DNA of 64,000 nucleotides from Capitulum mitella (Eukaryota; Arthropoda; Thecostraca; Pollicipedomorpha; Pollicipedidae), in NCBI GenBank assembly GCA_030062745.1, contig CP099839.1, positions 34,753,293 to 34,817,292 on the forward strand, written 5' to 3'. Both the position numbers and the translations under genes were made by a program. The notes under the pieces are model-generated. The model searched no databases and was not told where the DNA came from. It worked only from the letters and a program-made list of their open reading frames with translations. Positions 48,521-59,168 of this stretch are shown piece by piece; the first letter of the stretch is position 1, and each line of letters begins with the position of its first letter.

Positions 48521-48565
48521 CCCCGTCTTGCCACGCCGGAGGACGTGACCCCATTGATGAAAAGC

Positions 48566-48603
48566 ATATAAATCCGGACTGCAGCCTGCGACCACACTCA
48601 ACT
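48566..48603 (+). promoter_or_regulatory. Second TATA core promoter candidate
   Basis: GCATATAAATCCGGAC (TATAAA from 48568) closely resembles the TATA region at 47232. About 30 bp downstream is ACACTCAACTGG, an initiator-like position. No first exon with ATG and donor could be recognised after it. Confidence 0.35.
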
Positions 48604-48893
48604 GGAACGTCTGATTTTCAGCTCTGTTAATCCTCTCCAGTGTTCGCTGTTTGGCCACGTTCCATAGTACGGGGGGAAGATGCGACCCCCAGCTTTTTAC
48701 AAAGCTGAATGAAAGAGCACCGAAAAACTAGCTTGTAGTTTGATCTTTAACCTACGCGATGATACCAAGTTTGCTCCATTCAGGCCAAACGTAGACCTGC
48801 AGGCGCCCTGAAAGGAGGTCATATCAGTGGATTGTTTTTCATTGGACCCTAGGAGACGCAAATGTGGACATACACGCCCCCATTTGGGACGTT
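48604..48893. other. No recognisable feature
   Basis: Short spacer between the TATA candidate and the next MITE. Confidence 0.35.
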
Positions 48894-50105
48894 TTAACCC
48901 TATTCCCGGAGGGCTAGACAGTATGGTCGATTCCCGGCAGGGGGGGCGGATTCGGCCCCCCGAGATCTCGAGAACTACTAGTCCGATTTCATCGCAACAA
49001 ACGGCAATCGATTCGCCATGACGTGAACTACATTTTTAAAAAAACAAATTTCCAAAATTTTCGAATTTGCGGATGCAGGGGGGCAAAAATGTCAAAATGG
49101 GGGGTACTTTTGGACTTCTTATAACTCCGTCGTTTATCGACCGATTTTGATGAAACTGGCATGAATCGAGAGATTGTGGATAGGGCTTTTACCATGGGTC
49201 CACAAATCTGAAATTTGAGAAAGTTCATGGGCGTTCACAGGGTTTCAAAAATAGGAGGATTAGTTTTTTAACAACTGAATGAACAAAAAAGGCCATAACA
49301 CTTTTTTGGCTTCTGCTAGTCATGCTATGCTAAAGAAGTACAAATCGCAATACAATGTTTGTATAATGTTAGCATAGGCGGTGCCAGGGACATGAAAAAG
49401 GGGAACTGTCATGGTCACACGTTCTTCAGATCAACTTGTGACCTTTGACCTTAAATGATCTCCAGTGACCTTGGGGTCACTTGGAATGATCTCGTGTGCA
49501 TTTGATATTATCTGTAAACGTTTTCAATCATTCGAATTCAGTCTATTCCAAAAATTTTATTTTATGGCTATTGCGATATAGGGTACGCGTACTGACATTT
49601 TAGGTCATAGCTTCGTGACCCGACCCGATATCAAGCTGAAACTTGGTACACAAGTAGAGGGCACCTTTCTACGACATATATATTCCGGGTTTGGCATTTG
49701 AAAAAGCGACGCCGAAATTATTGCAAAAAAAAACAAATTTTGACTTTTGACCTGGACCTGACCTTGTAAAGTGACCTCAGACAAACAAAATTTTTTTGTG
49801 CACATTTCCCAACTATTTAGCTATACATCCATTTAAAGGTCTAACTTCTATCTTAAAAACTCTGTTTTTGGCAGACATTTTTCTTCTACCCTCAACAGGG
49901 GCAAAAATTGCCTGAGGTGCCTCCCAAAAACGTTGTCTGGCTCCGCCCCTGAGCAATGTAGAATTGTGAAATTTTGTCACAACGTGTGGAAAGAATAGTT
50001 AGGAAAAGTCACCAAGTTTCGTGAAGCTGCGTCAAAAAGCCTGGAATTGGCAAGCAAAAAACCCGAGGGGGGCGGATTCAGCCCTCCTGCCGGGAATAGG
50101 GTTAA
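48894..50105 (+). mobile_element. TTAA MITE, family B, intact copy
   Basis: The termini are TTAACCCTATTCCCGG and CCGGGAATAGGGTTAA. It is 1212 bp and collinear with the 20779-21991 copy throughout. A perfect DR1 TGACCTTTGACCT is at 49439-49451. The right TTAA (50102-50105) is shared with the following family A element. Confidence 0.92.
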
Positions 50106-51326
50106 CCCGCGCACGACCGTCGGTCCGTCCCGAACACCGGCGACTGGGGGGGGCAGTTGACTGCCCCCCCTCTAACTCACGAACGGTTGGTCGCACGATA
50201 AAAATAAGCATACCGTTGGAAAGCCCGTCACGAGTAGAGCACGAAACTGGTCTCATTTTTAGTTTTAGATAATATGTAAGCCAATTTACGCCCTATATAT
50301 GTTTTCTCATAGCCGACTGCATGAGACCGAGAAATGGCCTGAATCTCAAGGGCTGTAACTAATAACGCATAGGTAAAGGCACCAGCGCACAAGTAAATGT
50401 CCGCGGATGCCGATACACGTCTTATTTCCTCAGATTTGTTCAATATATACGCCGAAACGTTGAGTTAAAGACACCGTAATTCTCCCGTCAGGCGTCACTG
50501 TGCGCCGCTGCCGTATGCGGTATCAAATTGATGGGAACTAATTTTAGCGTTCCTTTATTTTCGCGAAAAAAGACGTAGTATGTAAATTTTATTGATCTTT
50601 GTGGTTCTTGTGATGGTTTCTCATGCTTAAACTTTGGAAAAATTGATTAGTTGCCAATCTACAAAGTTGGCGGAGCTTTATTCGCGAGAGCCTGTTTATT
50701 TCCAAAATATGCTACTTTTTCAAACTTTTTGAGGTTCCTGGTATTACCTACGTCTGTGCAAGCTAGTTGTGCCATTTTCTACCCATTCTGAGTAATTCAT
50801 CGTCGATTTTGACGGTGGTACATTTTGGCCCACTTCAGTTATTCGTGACCTGACCTCAGGTCAATGGCTGGAAGTCACTGATACTTTTCCCAATGACGGT
50901 AACTAGATGTCTGCTTCACTCCACACTAAAAATGTGATGAAATATTCCGTCAATTTCAGAAAAAAACGGCGATATGTCTTAAAAATGGGCTTGACCTTAG
51001 GTCAATGACCCGGAAAATTCCGAAAAATCCGAGATTGCAGATTTGTTGCATCTATCACGATCACTAATCCCTGAAAGTATTATTGAGATATCTTGTTTTG
51101 CGAAAAAGTTAGAGGGCACTAAACTTTTTTGGACTTAGGTCTGTTTGACCTGGTCTAGGTCAGGCACCTGACCTGACCTGAGGTCAAAATTTTGACACGA
51201 GACGTAAAATTGATGGAGCAAAAGGTACACAAAGTTTTGTGACTCTGTGTTAGTTCGTTCTCTCGCAATCTCAGAAAAACCTCAGGGGGGGCAGTCAACT
51301 GCCCCCCCCAGTCGGGGACGGGTTAA
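50102..51326 (-). mobile_element. TTAA MITE, family A, reverse orientation, joined to a B element
   Basis: It begins TTAACCCGCGCACGACCG and ends CAGTCGGGGACGGGTTAA (TTAA 51323-51326). It is the reverse complement of the copies at 33.2 and 47.3 kb. Near both ends lies the palindrome built on GCAGTTGACTGC with flanking G and C runs. The nuclear-receptor-like motif is at 50846-50863 in inverted sense. No ORF. Confidence 0.92.
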
Positions 51327-51933
51327 GGGCGCCAAAACGGCTTCGAATGATGAACACCAACCCAGGTTACTGTCTGTATGCAAATCAGCGTTCCCAATTG
51401 CTTAGTGACCCTTCCCAGCTGCACAAAAAGTCAGTAAGGGTCAATGACCGCCATTCGCGATTTTGACCCAAGATGACGGAGATGCAGATGAGGACTGGAG
51501 TGCAGAGGACACTGGCACCGTGGGTGATACCCATGTTTAAGACTGAGTAGGGCTTAGTATCGTAAGAGGCTTAAAACGTTTGCTGTCCGATGAGGACCGT
51601 CGTCTTGCCGCTATTTCTCTGTGACATGCCCCCGAAAAAGAAGTCATAGGTAAGGTCAAGGCAGGGGGAGTCAAAATCACCTTCCGAAGGTGATTCTGCC
51701 TCCCCCATATTTCCTGCTCGTTTTAAGAAGGCTATTTTTATGTTTGTTCCCACCTAAGGGCTAGTTTATAACTCATTAGCATGCATCACTAATGGCATTA
51801 CATTCATACATCTCATACCACTGCATACTCATATTCATACATCTCGTACTCATACAAACATACATAATGTCATACACACACGCATCTCACGACCATTTGG
51901 AAGATCACTAACTAACCACAGAATCTACACATC
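51327..51933. other. Spacer with a long hairpin
   Basis: The inverted repeat GGGGGAG...AATCACCTTC / GAAGGTGATT...CTCCCCC spans 51664-51706. Beyond it, a run of CATAC/CATCTC words (51800-51890) lies 3' of the LINE fragment, perhaps its degenerate tail. Confidence 0.5.
51664..51706. repeat. Near-perfect 43-bp inverted repeat
   Basis: Outer arms GGGGGAG/CTCCCCC and inner arms AATCACCTTC/GAAGGTGATT pair with a short internal bulge and almost no loop. Possibly the remnant of a small foldback element. Confidence 0.7.
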
Positions 51934-52560
51934 TCACAAGTTAGACCACTTTTTGATCCATTGGCGTTCTGCACCCTGTAACGAAGCTATCAAATATTCT
52001 ATTTTAATATCAGTTTTCAACTTTTGTTTAACCTCCTCTAAACATACATTTCTACCTCTTGACATGATGCGTTTGACTGGAATAATAACACGATTAATCA
52101 CTTGTGTATTTCCAAGCCCAATCATGATACATTTCTCCTGAAGCATACTGGAATGATCAATCTTCATTTCAACTAGCCAATTATGAACGGTAATCCATAA
52201 CTCCTGAACGTGTTGGCAACTCCAGAATTTATGTGCCAGAGTGTCTCGGGCTGATCTGCACCGGGTGCAAATGTCAGGATCGGTAATTCCATTTTGTTTT
52301 TTAGTACGGACTTCGTTACATAAATCTTCGTGACTATTTTTTAATATATTGCTCGATATAAAAAGAAAGAGGACGCCTAAAGTACATTTTTATAGACGTT
52401 TGGCTATTCTGCCTCACTGTGTTAGTATTATGACTTTTTTCCAACCATGCGTAGAATTCCGATCTTTGTGCATAATGAGAAACTCATAGAAATATTTCGC
52501 GCCGGTCGTTTCTCGCAATAGTTTGTGAATGACTGGGTGTATCACTGGGGTTTGGCTTTA
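51934..52560 (-). pseudogene. 3' end of a LINE reverse transcriptase ORF
   Basis: On the minus strand a continuous frame from about 52392 to the stop at 51934 contains CTRCRSARDTLAHKFWSC followed by QHVQELW. This is the CX2C...HX4C zinc-knuckle block found after the reverse transcriptase domain in L1/Tx1-type and related LINEs. The sequence then continues with a Lys/Arg-rich tail ending WIKKWSNL. Further upstream (52400-52560) another frame (SEFYAWLEKS, RQNSQTSIKM) looks like the same ORF after a frameshift. No start codon or catalytic domain is present, so this is a 5'-truncated, dead insertion, as is usual for LINEs. Confidence 0.7.
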
Positions 52561-52599
52561 AGTTAAAAGAAATAAATAAAAAAGTAAGCATTATCCTCG

Positions 52600-52712
52600 G
52601 TTAAAAAAGTCGGCTAAATCCGTTGAGAAACTCACATTTGGGGGAACGTTTGGTTGTTGGGCGCTCGGTTCGTCATTCCCCCACCCCCCAAATCGCTCAC
52701 ACAGAAAGACAA
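52600..52712 (+). repeat. Partial copy of repeat family C
   Basis: GGCTAAATCCGTTGAGAAAC and CACATTTGGGG match the inner right part of the copy at 26.8 kb, and CACACAGAAAGACAAC resembles its terminal CAGAAATCGAC. Confidence 0.55.
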
Positions 52713-54140
52713 CTCTTGGCCAGATTGAAACTCCGACGGACAGACGTTTTGAAATATTCTGATGGGACGGTCCAGAAAACGAACGACAAAACCAAATGCC
52801 ATTACAGAATACGAAGCCTTGGGCACAAGTGTGCCTACTTTCAACCCTGGCATCCTAATTCGTTTTTACAAAACAGTTGTCCATCGGACTTTCCCACTGA
52901 TTCTTCGCTACGAAATCATCCGACATTTCAGATCGCCAACCTTCGTCATCACCACAGGCAAAGGATGTTTTCCCCAGCCCGCTGTGGGCTCGTAGCCGCA
53001 CGCTCCTTTCAGGGACGGTGTGGCCTTTTTGTTAATGAGGTCCAGCGTCATGTTGTCGCAGGAGACCGAATGAGACCGTATTTTCCGTATTTCAGGTGCT
53101 CTGGGCAATCGAAACGTGCGGACCAGATGTCAACAGTAAGTGGCTGTCGCCGTGATTGGTCCAGACGTGTGTCTAATATTGCCGTGTTGTTGTTAAAATT
53201 GACGTCCAGCCCGCCAGCTCGGTGCTGTTGTTCTGCATGTGATGACCTTTCCTGAAAACTATCTGCCTTGTGGTGTTAACTTTGACATGATATCTGAAAC
53301 TTGATTATACCTGTTGTCGGAACACATTCAGGGGACAGGGGAAGATTCAACCAGATGAAACTGTGATGACCATAAGCTCCCTGCATAAAGTGAAGGGAGT
53401 GGCCTAATTAGGGTTGCGTGTTGGTGGCCATGGTGCTGAAAGGCAGGCGACAAATGGATACAGCTCATAAACTGACGATCTTGTTCATGTTTCATATCTT
53501 TAGGTATACCAGGGGTGAGAAGAAAACCGAGAGGGGCGAAGGAACCTCTCTCTCTCTCTCTCCCTCCTCTCTCTCTCTCTCTCTCCACTGGCGTTTTCAT
53601 TTGATACTAAGCTTTTCCTTAGATATGTAAGGGATGTAATATGGCCAGTGAAAATGGTACTGTGACCGTCACAAGATGTATGCTGTGATCGTAGCAGTGC
53701 CACTGCGGAACACGCTTCACGAAGTTCAAATCATCGCACGAATGGCAACAGGCAGCGAGGGTTACTGAACAGCATTTGAAGATATTTGAATATCATTAGC
53801 ATGTCACATGTCGCATTCATGATCCACAGTCCAGACTAGAATGGCTTTGACTTGCAGGCAGGTCGCCGTTGCTGTTCCTGAGCCCAGAGCGGACGCGTGT
53901 AACTGTGGTCTGGACCGCCGCTGTTCGTCATGGCCCGATGTTCTGGCGCGGTGTCCGCCGACACCCTGCGCCGTGACGTATCGACAGGGGATTCTTTCCA
54001 CATTATTCACGAACTGCGCAGCAGACATGCAGCAAATCAGGGGCATTTATTCAGAACCGACGTCAGTCGCTGAGTGGCTCCGAAATCACATGCGTCTCTG
54101 TCGTCGTTAAAACATACAGTGTGACGGAAGCCATGCCTCA
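52713..54140. other. Intergenic, with a CT microsatellite
   Basis: (CT)n runs at 53546-53585. The long plus-strand ORF over 52623-53255 begins inside repeat C and shows no family resemblance, so I do not call it. GC-rich sequence at 53850-54000 leads to the TATA candidate at 54141. Confidence 0.35.
53546..53585. repeat. (CT)n microsatellite
   Basis: Two adjoining CT runs split by CCCTCC. Confidence 0.95.
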
Positions 54141-54175
54141 TATAAAGGCGTCACCGTGCCGCCTACAGAATCGGA
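54139..54175 (+). promoter_or_regulatory. TATA core promoter candidate
   Basis: CATATAAAGGCG (TATAAA at 54141-54146) is a strong TATA box, with CTACAGAATC about 22-30 bp downstream. It lies on the same strand as, and about 0.8 kb upstream of, the exon candidates at 54971 and 55251, and could be their promoter. Confidence 0.4.
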
Positions 54176-54970
54176 ACTGAACGGGACGGATCACCACCCT
54201 GACGGCTGTAAATTACTGCAAATGCAATATCGCCATCCTCACGGCTGTTTGGGAGGTAGCACTGTCACCGTCCAGTAATCTGGCAATACCTACACAGTGG
54301 GTACCCTCTGGGCGACGCTAATGGCACGCGGCGGCCGGCGGCACAGTCTGACGTGCTGTCCAGACGGAGCGCTCGAGTCTAGCAGTTGTTTCAGCATAGC
54401 TGGCCTCAAGAAACCAATCCAGGAACTGAACCAAAAGCAGGTGAATGAAGGACGAAAATCTTCTGATGTCTAAGCCCCGGGCACGGCATTCTTTTTGATC
54501 ATAGTCCCCGTGTACACATTTAAGGAATTTTAGACAGCTTGTACGCTACAGATGCTTAAAGATAGGAACTCAACTTGAACGGCTTGAACTTGTTTAATGT
54601 TGTTGTTAATAATGTTAACGAACTTGAATTAATTTACGGAACGCTAAACGATCCCCAAAACTATTCCCGCCGTTACTGACACAGCCTGCAGGAATTCGCT
54701 TGATCGCTCAAAATGTTTGACAGGACATGCATTGATGGATTGGTATATTAAAAATGCAACTTCATATGAACACATGACAGGTCGTATGCCACGACAGATG
54801 CCTGTAGCAACGTTCTGGGCCGTAACGATTTTTGCAACGTAACCGGACCTTTTGGGCGCAAAGGCCTCTTTGAATGAGAAAAGCTTGCGCTAAACGCAAT
54901 CGCGTATGGGACCCTCGTTGGCGTTTCCGAATTTAGAATTACAAAACAAATGTTATGCAGAGCCTCAGTG

Positions 54971-55062
54971 ATGTCAGACAACTTTCATCACGGGCGCACG
55001 ATGCGCTGCGATCCAGAGTACGCCGTCTTGAAGCCCGGAGGCGATGGTCTCCGTCTGGCTCG
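54971..55062 (+). CDS. Coding exon candidate, start or internal (unknown)
   Basis: The frame from the ATG at 54971 reads MSDNFHHGRTMRCDPEYAV then LKPGGDGLRLA and ends in a split codon CG|GTAAGG (donor from 55063). GC-rich third positions begin here, and the frame hits a stop immediately after the donor, as expected at an exon edge. The start is uncertain: an in-frame ATG also lies at 54950, and an acceptor after GATGTCAG (54969-54976) is possible. Phase 2 at the donor fits the next exon if its acceptor is ACGGCAG|C (exon from 55258). Family unknown. Confidence 0.45.
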
Positions 55063-55250
55063 GTAAGGCTGTTCCGGCAGTTAATTCCCCGAGGCGGAGG
55101 TCATCTGGTGGCGATTGAATTGGCGCCGGAGCGGGTCCGTGTGGCGCCTGTCCTTGAGGGGCCGCCTGCAGGTCAGAACCGAACCCGGCGGCCGCAGTCA
55201 GCTGAATCCGTGACGTCAGAACCGACTTGACCCGGCCCTCTGGCCCGCAG

Positions 55251-55362
55251 ACGGCAGCCACACGTGGAGTCAGGGGCCAGCCGCCGAGTGGGCCCAGCAG
55301 GGCGAGTTCAATGACCTCAACAAGGGCAAGCCCGAGTGGATCACCAATCAGGTGGAAGTCTA
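55251..55362 (+). CDS. Coding exon candidate ending at a perfect donor or a TAG stop
   Basis: A pyrimidine-rich acceptor CCCTCTGGCCCGCAG ends at 55250, with an alternative tandem acceptor at 55257. The frame reads GSHTWSQGPAAEWAQQ, then EFNDLNKGKPEWITNQVEV, with strong GC bias at third positions. It closes either at TAG (55361-55363) or, if TA|GTAAGT is used as donor (from 55363), as an internal exon. The Trp-rich, charged sequence has no family I can name. The 198-residue minus-strand ORF over the same bases lacks comparable splice support. Confidence 0.55.
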
Positions 55363-55622
55363 GTAAGTTGTCTCGCTTTCCTCTCGTATCGGCTTTCGAC
55401 AGGCTGCATCTCTTCAAAGCGTGACCATAACGAAAGCTGAATGTTGTCGTACTCTGATGGCACTGTGGACATAATATTCTGGACTTCTGTGCACGATAAA
55501 CCCTGCATATCCTAATTTTTCCCATTAAGTTCAACAGTGAAGATGGCTTCACGTCAATGAAACCTTGCATGTGGACATTTAGCTCAAGCGTTGATTTCTG
55601 GGAATGGTTCGGTCAGAGTCGC

Positions 55623-55680
55623 ACAGCAAATAAGGGCACTTTCCACGGACAAGTACATGGAAAGTGTCCTTATTTGCTGT
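55623..55680 (+). ncRNA. miRNA-sized hairpin (23-bp stem, 12-nt loop)
   Basis: ACAGCAAATAAGGGCACTTTCCA (shown in two parts: ACAGCAAATAAGG, GCACTTTCCA) at 55623-55645 pairs along its full length with 55658-55680, with a single G-U wobble when read as plus-strand RNA, around the loop CGGACAAGTACA. The stem length fits a microRNA duplex. However, pairing this perfect, and a TA microsatellite starting 9 bp downstream, equally fit a tiny foldback element. Nothing in the sequence proves transcription. Confidence 0.35.
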
Positions 55681-55685
55681 TGTTC

Positions 55686-55688
<3 letters not shown>

Positions 55689-55733
<45 letters not shown>
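55689..55733. repeat. (TA)n microsatellite
   Basis: An uninterrupted TA run of about 45 bp directly after the hairpin. Confidence 0.97.
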
Positions 55734-55736
<3 letters not shown>

Positions 55737-57355
55737 TGCCACGGCTTAATGTTGAAAAACATCATGGTGAATCAACACCGTGGATAAAGGTTAGAGAGGC
55801 ATGACTCTCCATTCAGCGCTAGGCTCCGCCCCCTGCTGCAGACGGACTGACCGCGCGTCGGGCCCTCCTGTGCTACCAAACGGAGAGGGTGGCACTTCCA
55901 GACATTTCCAGAGCACCACGATACAGAAAATATTGTGAAAATATATATACGGGGCGCCGGATCGTGAACAATTAAATTGGCATGGAAGAAAACTTGGCTT
56001 CCTGTGCGGATGACCGGGAACCAAAGCGCCACAAGTTCGTCTCATTAGCGTCATCCTTTGCCTCGGGCCAGTAGCGTCAGGTGTAAGTCCTGACGCGGCC
56101 GCGGACCCAGGGTTTTGGAAACCAGGGCGCGGTTACAAAACTTAGAGCTCAAAGGCTCTAGAATCTAAAACTTTCCGTAAGACTGAGAAAAACAACAACA
56201 AAAGGGTCATACGCTACTGAGTCTCATGCGGATCTGCAACTGCTAACAAGTAGATTGTCAGCATCATCCGATAATGTGCGTCATCTAAATATTTTGAAGC
56301 ATGCCGTTAAACAAAGGCCGCAATATCAGTGACCCATAGTATCTCAAACCACTGCATTCAAGAACGCGCACATCTGTCGGCTGGCCACTTAAACCGCGCT
56401 CCTGCGATTCGGTGCGCATCCATGTGAATAAAGTCCGACATCAGGAATAGTTGTAGTGCAAATAACGCTGACCACGCTTTTCTATACTTCCGACCGATGG
56501 TCCAAAGGAGGGGCTCGGGAATCATGTCTTCTCCCTTTGCATGGTCTACGGCAACCAGTCGACCGGCCAGTTATCCATCGATGCCAGGCGGCCGCTAACG
56601 CCCCATATATTATGACATGGCGGGCAGTCTCAGAGCCTCTACACGACATCCCTAGCTGAAGGAATTTTCGAAGCATTGGCTCCTGTGGGAAGAACTTTAA
56701 GCTTCGTCCTGTTTTAACCAAACCTTTTCCAGAAACTGGCGCTTAGAGTGAAATGGCGATACTCATGTTTACGTCATATCAAATGCGCAATTCAAGAAAA
56801 AAAATCGGGAAAAATTAAAACATGCAGAGTTTAACGCCACCAGTAGTCGGGCTGCAGCGTTCCGTTCCAGCATCCCCAGCTATACCCTGACGCTGTTTCC
56901 GTTTCAGTTGTTTCGGCTGCATGATTGACATCGATAGGGCTGGTGTGGCCACCATCCAGAACTCCAACTGCCGCTGCATCAGGAAGAGAAAACTGTTTCA
57001 GGCGGTCAACGCCTGGACCAAGTGAAATCTTGGTGCAGTGCAGATGGAGGGTGCATAAAAGACTCCGTTTATTGCTGGCGTTTTAATGTCGTGTGACAGA
57101 GTGACACGTGCGATATGAAAATGGAGGTCATGAAATCGTGACGTGGATTGAAATCAATGACTCATCATGCGTATGTTGACGGGAGACTTTTAATGAGGTT
57201 TGCGTGAAGGAAATTGCAACTCACAGGGTCAAACTCCAAAGGCAGATAACAATGTTGTGGGATTACACCGATTTCAAACTCATGATGCAGCAGTACGGAA
57301 GAAATGTAAGGCACGGATGTGCATATGTTAGGATTCGACGAGCTGGTGTCAAATG

Positions 57356-57430
57356 GAAAAAAGAACGACAAGACATTAAGACGCCCAGACTTTCCCTGTT
57401 TCACGACGTGCGTTTTGTCGTTCTTTTTTC
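57356..57430. repeat. 16-bp inverted repeat
   Basis: GAAAAAAGAACGACAA (57356-57371) and TTGTCGTTCTTTTTTC (57415-57430) are exact reverse complements, 43 bp apart. Confidence 0.8.
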
Positions 57431-57538
57431 TTCGGACTGCGGACAAACTGAACGAGACAGAAATACGACATCATTGGCAATGATGACGTCATACAGTACA
57501 GGGATATAGTGTTATTACTGAAACGTTTCATTTATCAA

Positions 57539-58430
57539 ATACACCCGACCCCGATTGGTGGGAGTCGGTTGACCGCCCACCGACGTTTTCCAAGATTGCG
57601 AGAGAACGAACGAACGCAGTGCCACGAAACTTCATGAATCTTTTGTATGATTATTTCTCCACTTTGTAACAAATTTTTAACCTCACGTGGAAGTCAGGCT
57701 CCTGACCTAGGTCAGGTCGGATGGACCCATCTTAGAGCCCTGTATTTTTTCGGAGAACATGACATCAAAATAAACCTTCAGAAATTAAAGATTTTGATAA
57801 ATGCGACAAATTTACTATCTCGGACTTTTCGGAAATTTCTAGGTCAATGACCAAAGGTCAAGCCTATTTTTAACACATGTCGTTTTTTTCGAAAATTGGC
57901 GAGTTTTTAACAACTTGAATTTGGGGAGACGCAGACATCCAGTTTCCGTCAATGGCCAAAGTTTCAGTGATCTCTTGACCACTGGCCTGAGGTCAGGTCA
58001 CGAAGGACTGTTAAGAGTCAAAATGCACTGCCATCAAAATCGGCGATGAATGACTCAGTTCGGGTGGAAGATGGCAAAACTGGCTTGCACAACTGTGAAT
58101 AAGATCAAGAAGCTCAAAAAGTTTCGAAAATTGCATATTTTGGAAACAAACAGTCTTACGCGAAAAGCTCCATCATTTGTGTAGATTAATAACTGCAGAA
58201 TTCTTTTCAGTATTAAACCACGGGAAACTATCACAGAAACCATTCGAACGAAAAACAACTTAGAATGGCTTCTTTCGCGAAAGAACGCTAAAATCAGTTC
58301 CCGTGTTTCATACCGCGTTCGGTTAAGGCGACCGCCGGCAGTCGGCGCGAAAATCGCCGGATCTTTAGCTCGACGTTGCCGCGTAAATGTTAAACAAATC
58401 AGACTAATTAGACGTGTATCGGCGTAATTA
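57539..58430 (+). mobile_element. TTAA MITE, family A, truncated
   Basis: It opens ACACCCGACCCCGATTGG (TTAA lost) and stays collinear with the other family A copies through the GGTCAGGTCACGAA block (57992) and the TCAGTTCCCGT block (58296). It stops before the last 250-300 bp of the element. The everted half-site motif is mutated to GGCCTGAGGTCAGGTCA. Confidence 0.8.
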
Positions 58431-58526
58431 AAGACGTATATCGGAATGATACAAAGAGAAGTCGTGTATCGGTTAATAAAAGCAGTCTGTTGCTGAGGAC
58501 CTCTGACACTCCAGGTCACCTTGGCG

Positions 58527-59168
58527 TCAACCGCCGTCGGCAGAGTTCGATCGGCTCTTAACCACACTCAACGGAATTTTGGGCCGGGACCTCCGGCTCC
58601 CACCATCTGTGGGCGAGATCAGCCCCGACGGGCAGCGTTTCGCAGGGCGACTCAGAGGGGGCGGAGGACGCATTAGTTGCGGAGAGGCTGGTGAGGTCGC
58701 CGCCGGCAGCGGAGGAGTAACGGGGGGGAGGGGGACCGGGCTCGGTGGCGACGGTGGCTCTGTGTCCAGGATGAAGTCCTGATGCGCTCCGCGCGAGCCA
58801 CCCGCCCCGCAGCACTCAGGTCCGGAGCTCCCGTCCGGACAGCGGGCTCTGACGGACGAAAAGCCGGCCCGCGCACGGGAGGGTGCCAGGGAGTCCCGGC
58901 TGTAGAGCCCCTCCTGGGAAAGCGGGGGTGTGGAGGCATGGATGGGTACGGAAGCCTCGCTGCGTTGCCCCTCGGAAGAAGATGGCGGGTCGCTCGCACC
59001 CGCCTGTCGTAGCTGAGGTGCGGGAGGGCCTCGCTGAGGCCCCCGGCCATGCTGAACAGGAGTCCAGCCCTTCTCCGTCGGTTCCTCAGCCGGTCCCGGG
59101 CGCCCAAGGGCGTCCCCAGGTGGAGCCAGCTGGGAGGGCGCACGCGGCGGCGCCGGCTCCGCGCTCAC
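58527..59168 (-). CDS. Pro/Ser-rich open frame downstream of the eS27-like exon
   Basis: The minus-strand frame that contains the eS27-like exon stays open for another 214 codons to a TGA at 58529-58527. It is rich in Pro, Ser and Arg, with stretches such as HQDFILDTEPPSPPSPVPLP and a basic end RPKIPLSVVKSRSNSADGG. The last part has an exon-like look (SRSNS resembles a phosphorylation site). However, the region is GC-rich and the plus strand is also open over 58883-59257. Either this is the disordered tail of a fusion protein, or the frame is chance beyond the donor at 59168. Confidence 0.3.
   Translation of the reverse strand: MSAEPAPPRAPSQLAPPGDALGRPGPAEEPTEKGWTPVQHGRGPQRGPPAPQLRQAGASDPPSSSEGQRSEASVPIHASTPPLSQEGLYSRDSLAPSRARAGFSSVRARCPDGSSGPECCGAGGSRGAHQDFILDTEPPSPPSPVPLPPVTPPLPAATSPASPQLMRPPPPLSRPAKRCPSGLISPTDGGSRRSRPKIPLSVVKSRSNSADGG

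Larger units (their letters stand above)
55363..57538. other. Intergenic or intronic; hairpins and TA microsatellite only
   Basis: Apart from the inverted repeats at 55623-55680 and 57356-57430 and the TA run, I find nothing. The ORFs at 56456-56721 and 57165-57509 lack splice or family support. Confidence 0.35.

Noticed and set aside
52623-53255. 210-codon plus-strand ORF
   Set aside because: It does not begin with ATG, starts inside repeat family C, and shows no recognisable domain or codon bias.
54974-55570. 198-codon minus-strand ORF
   Set aside because: The opposite strand carries two frames with matching splice signals and exon-limited coding bias, so this is probably their shadow.
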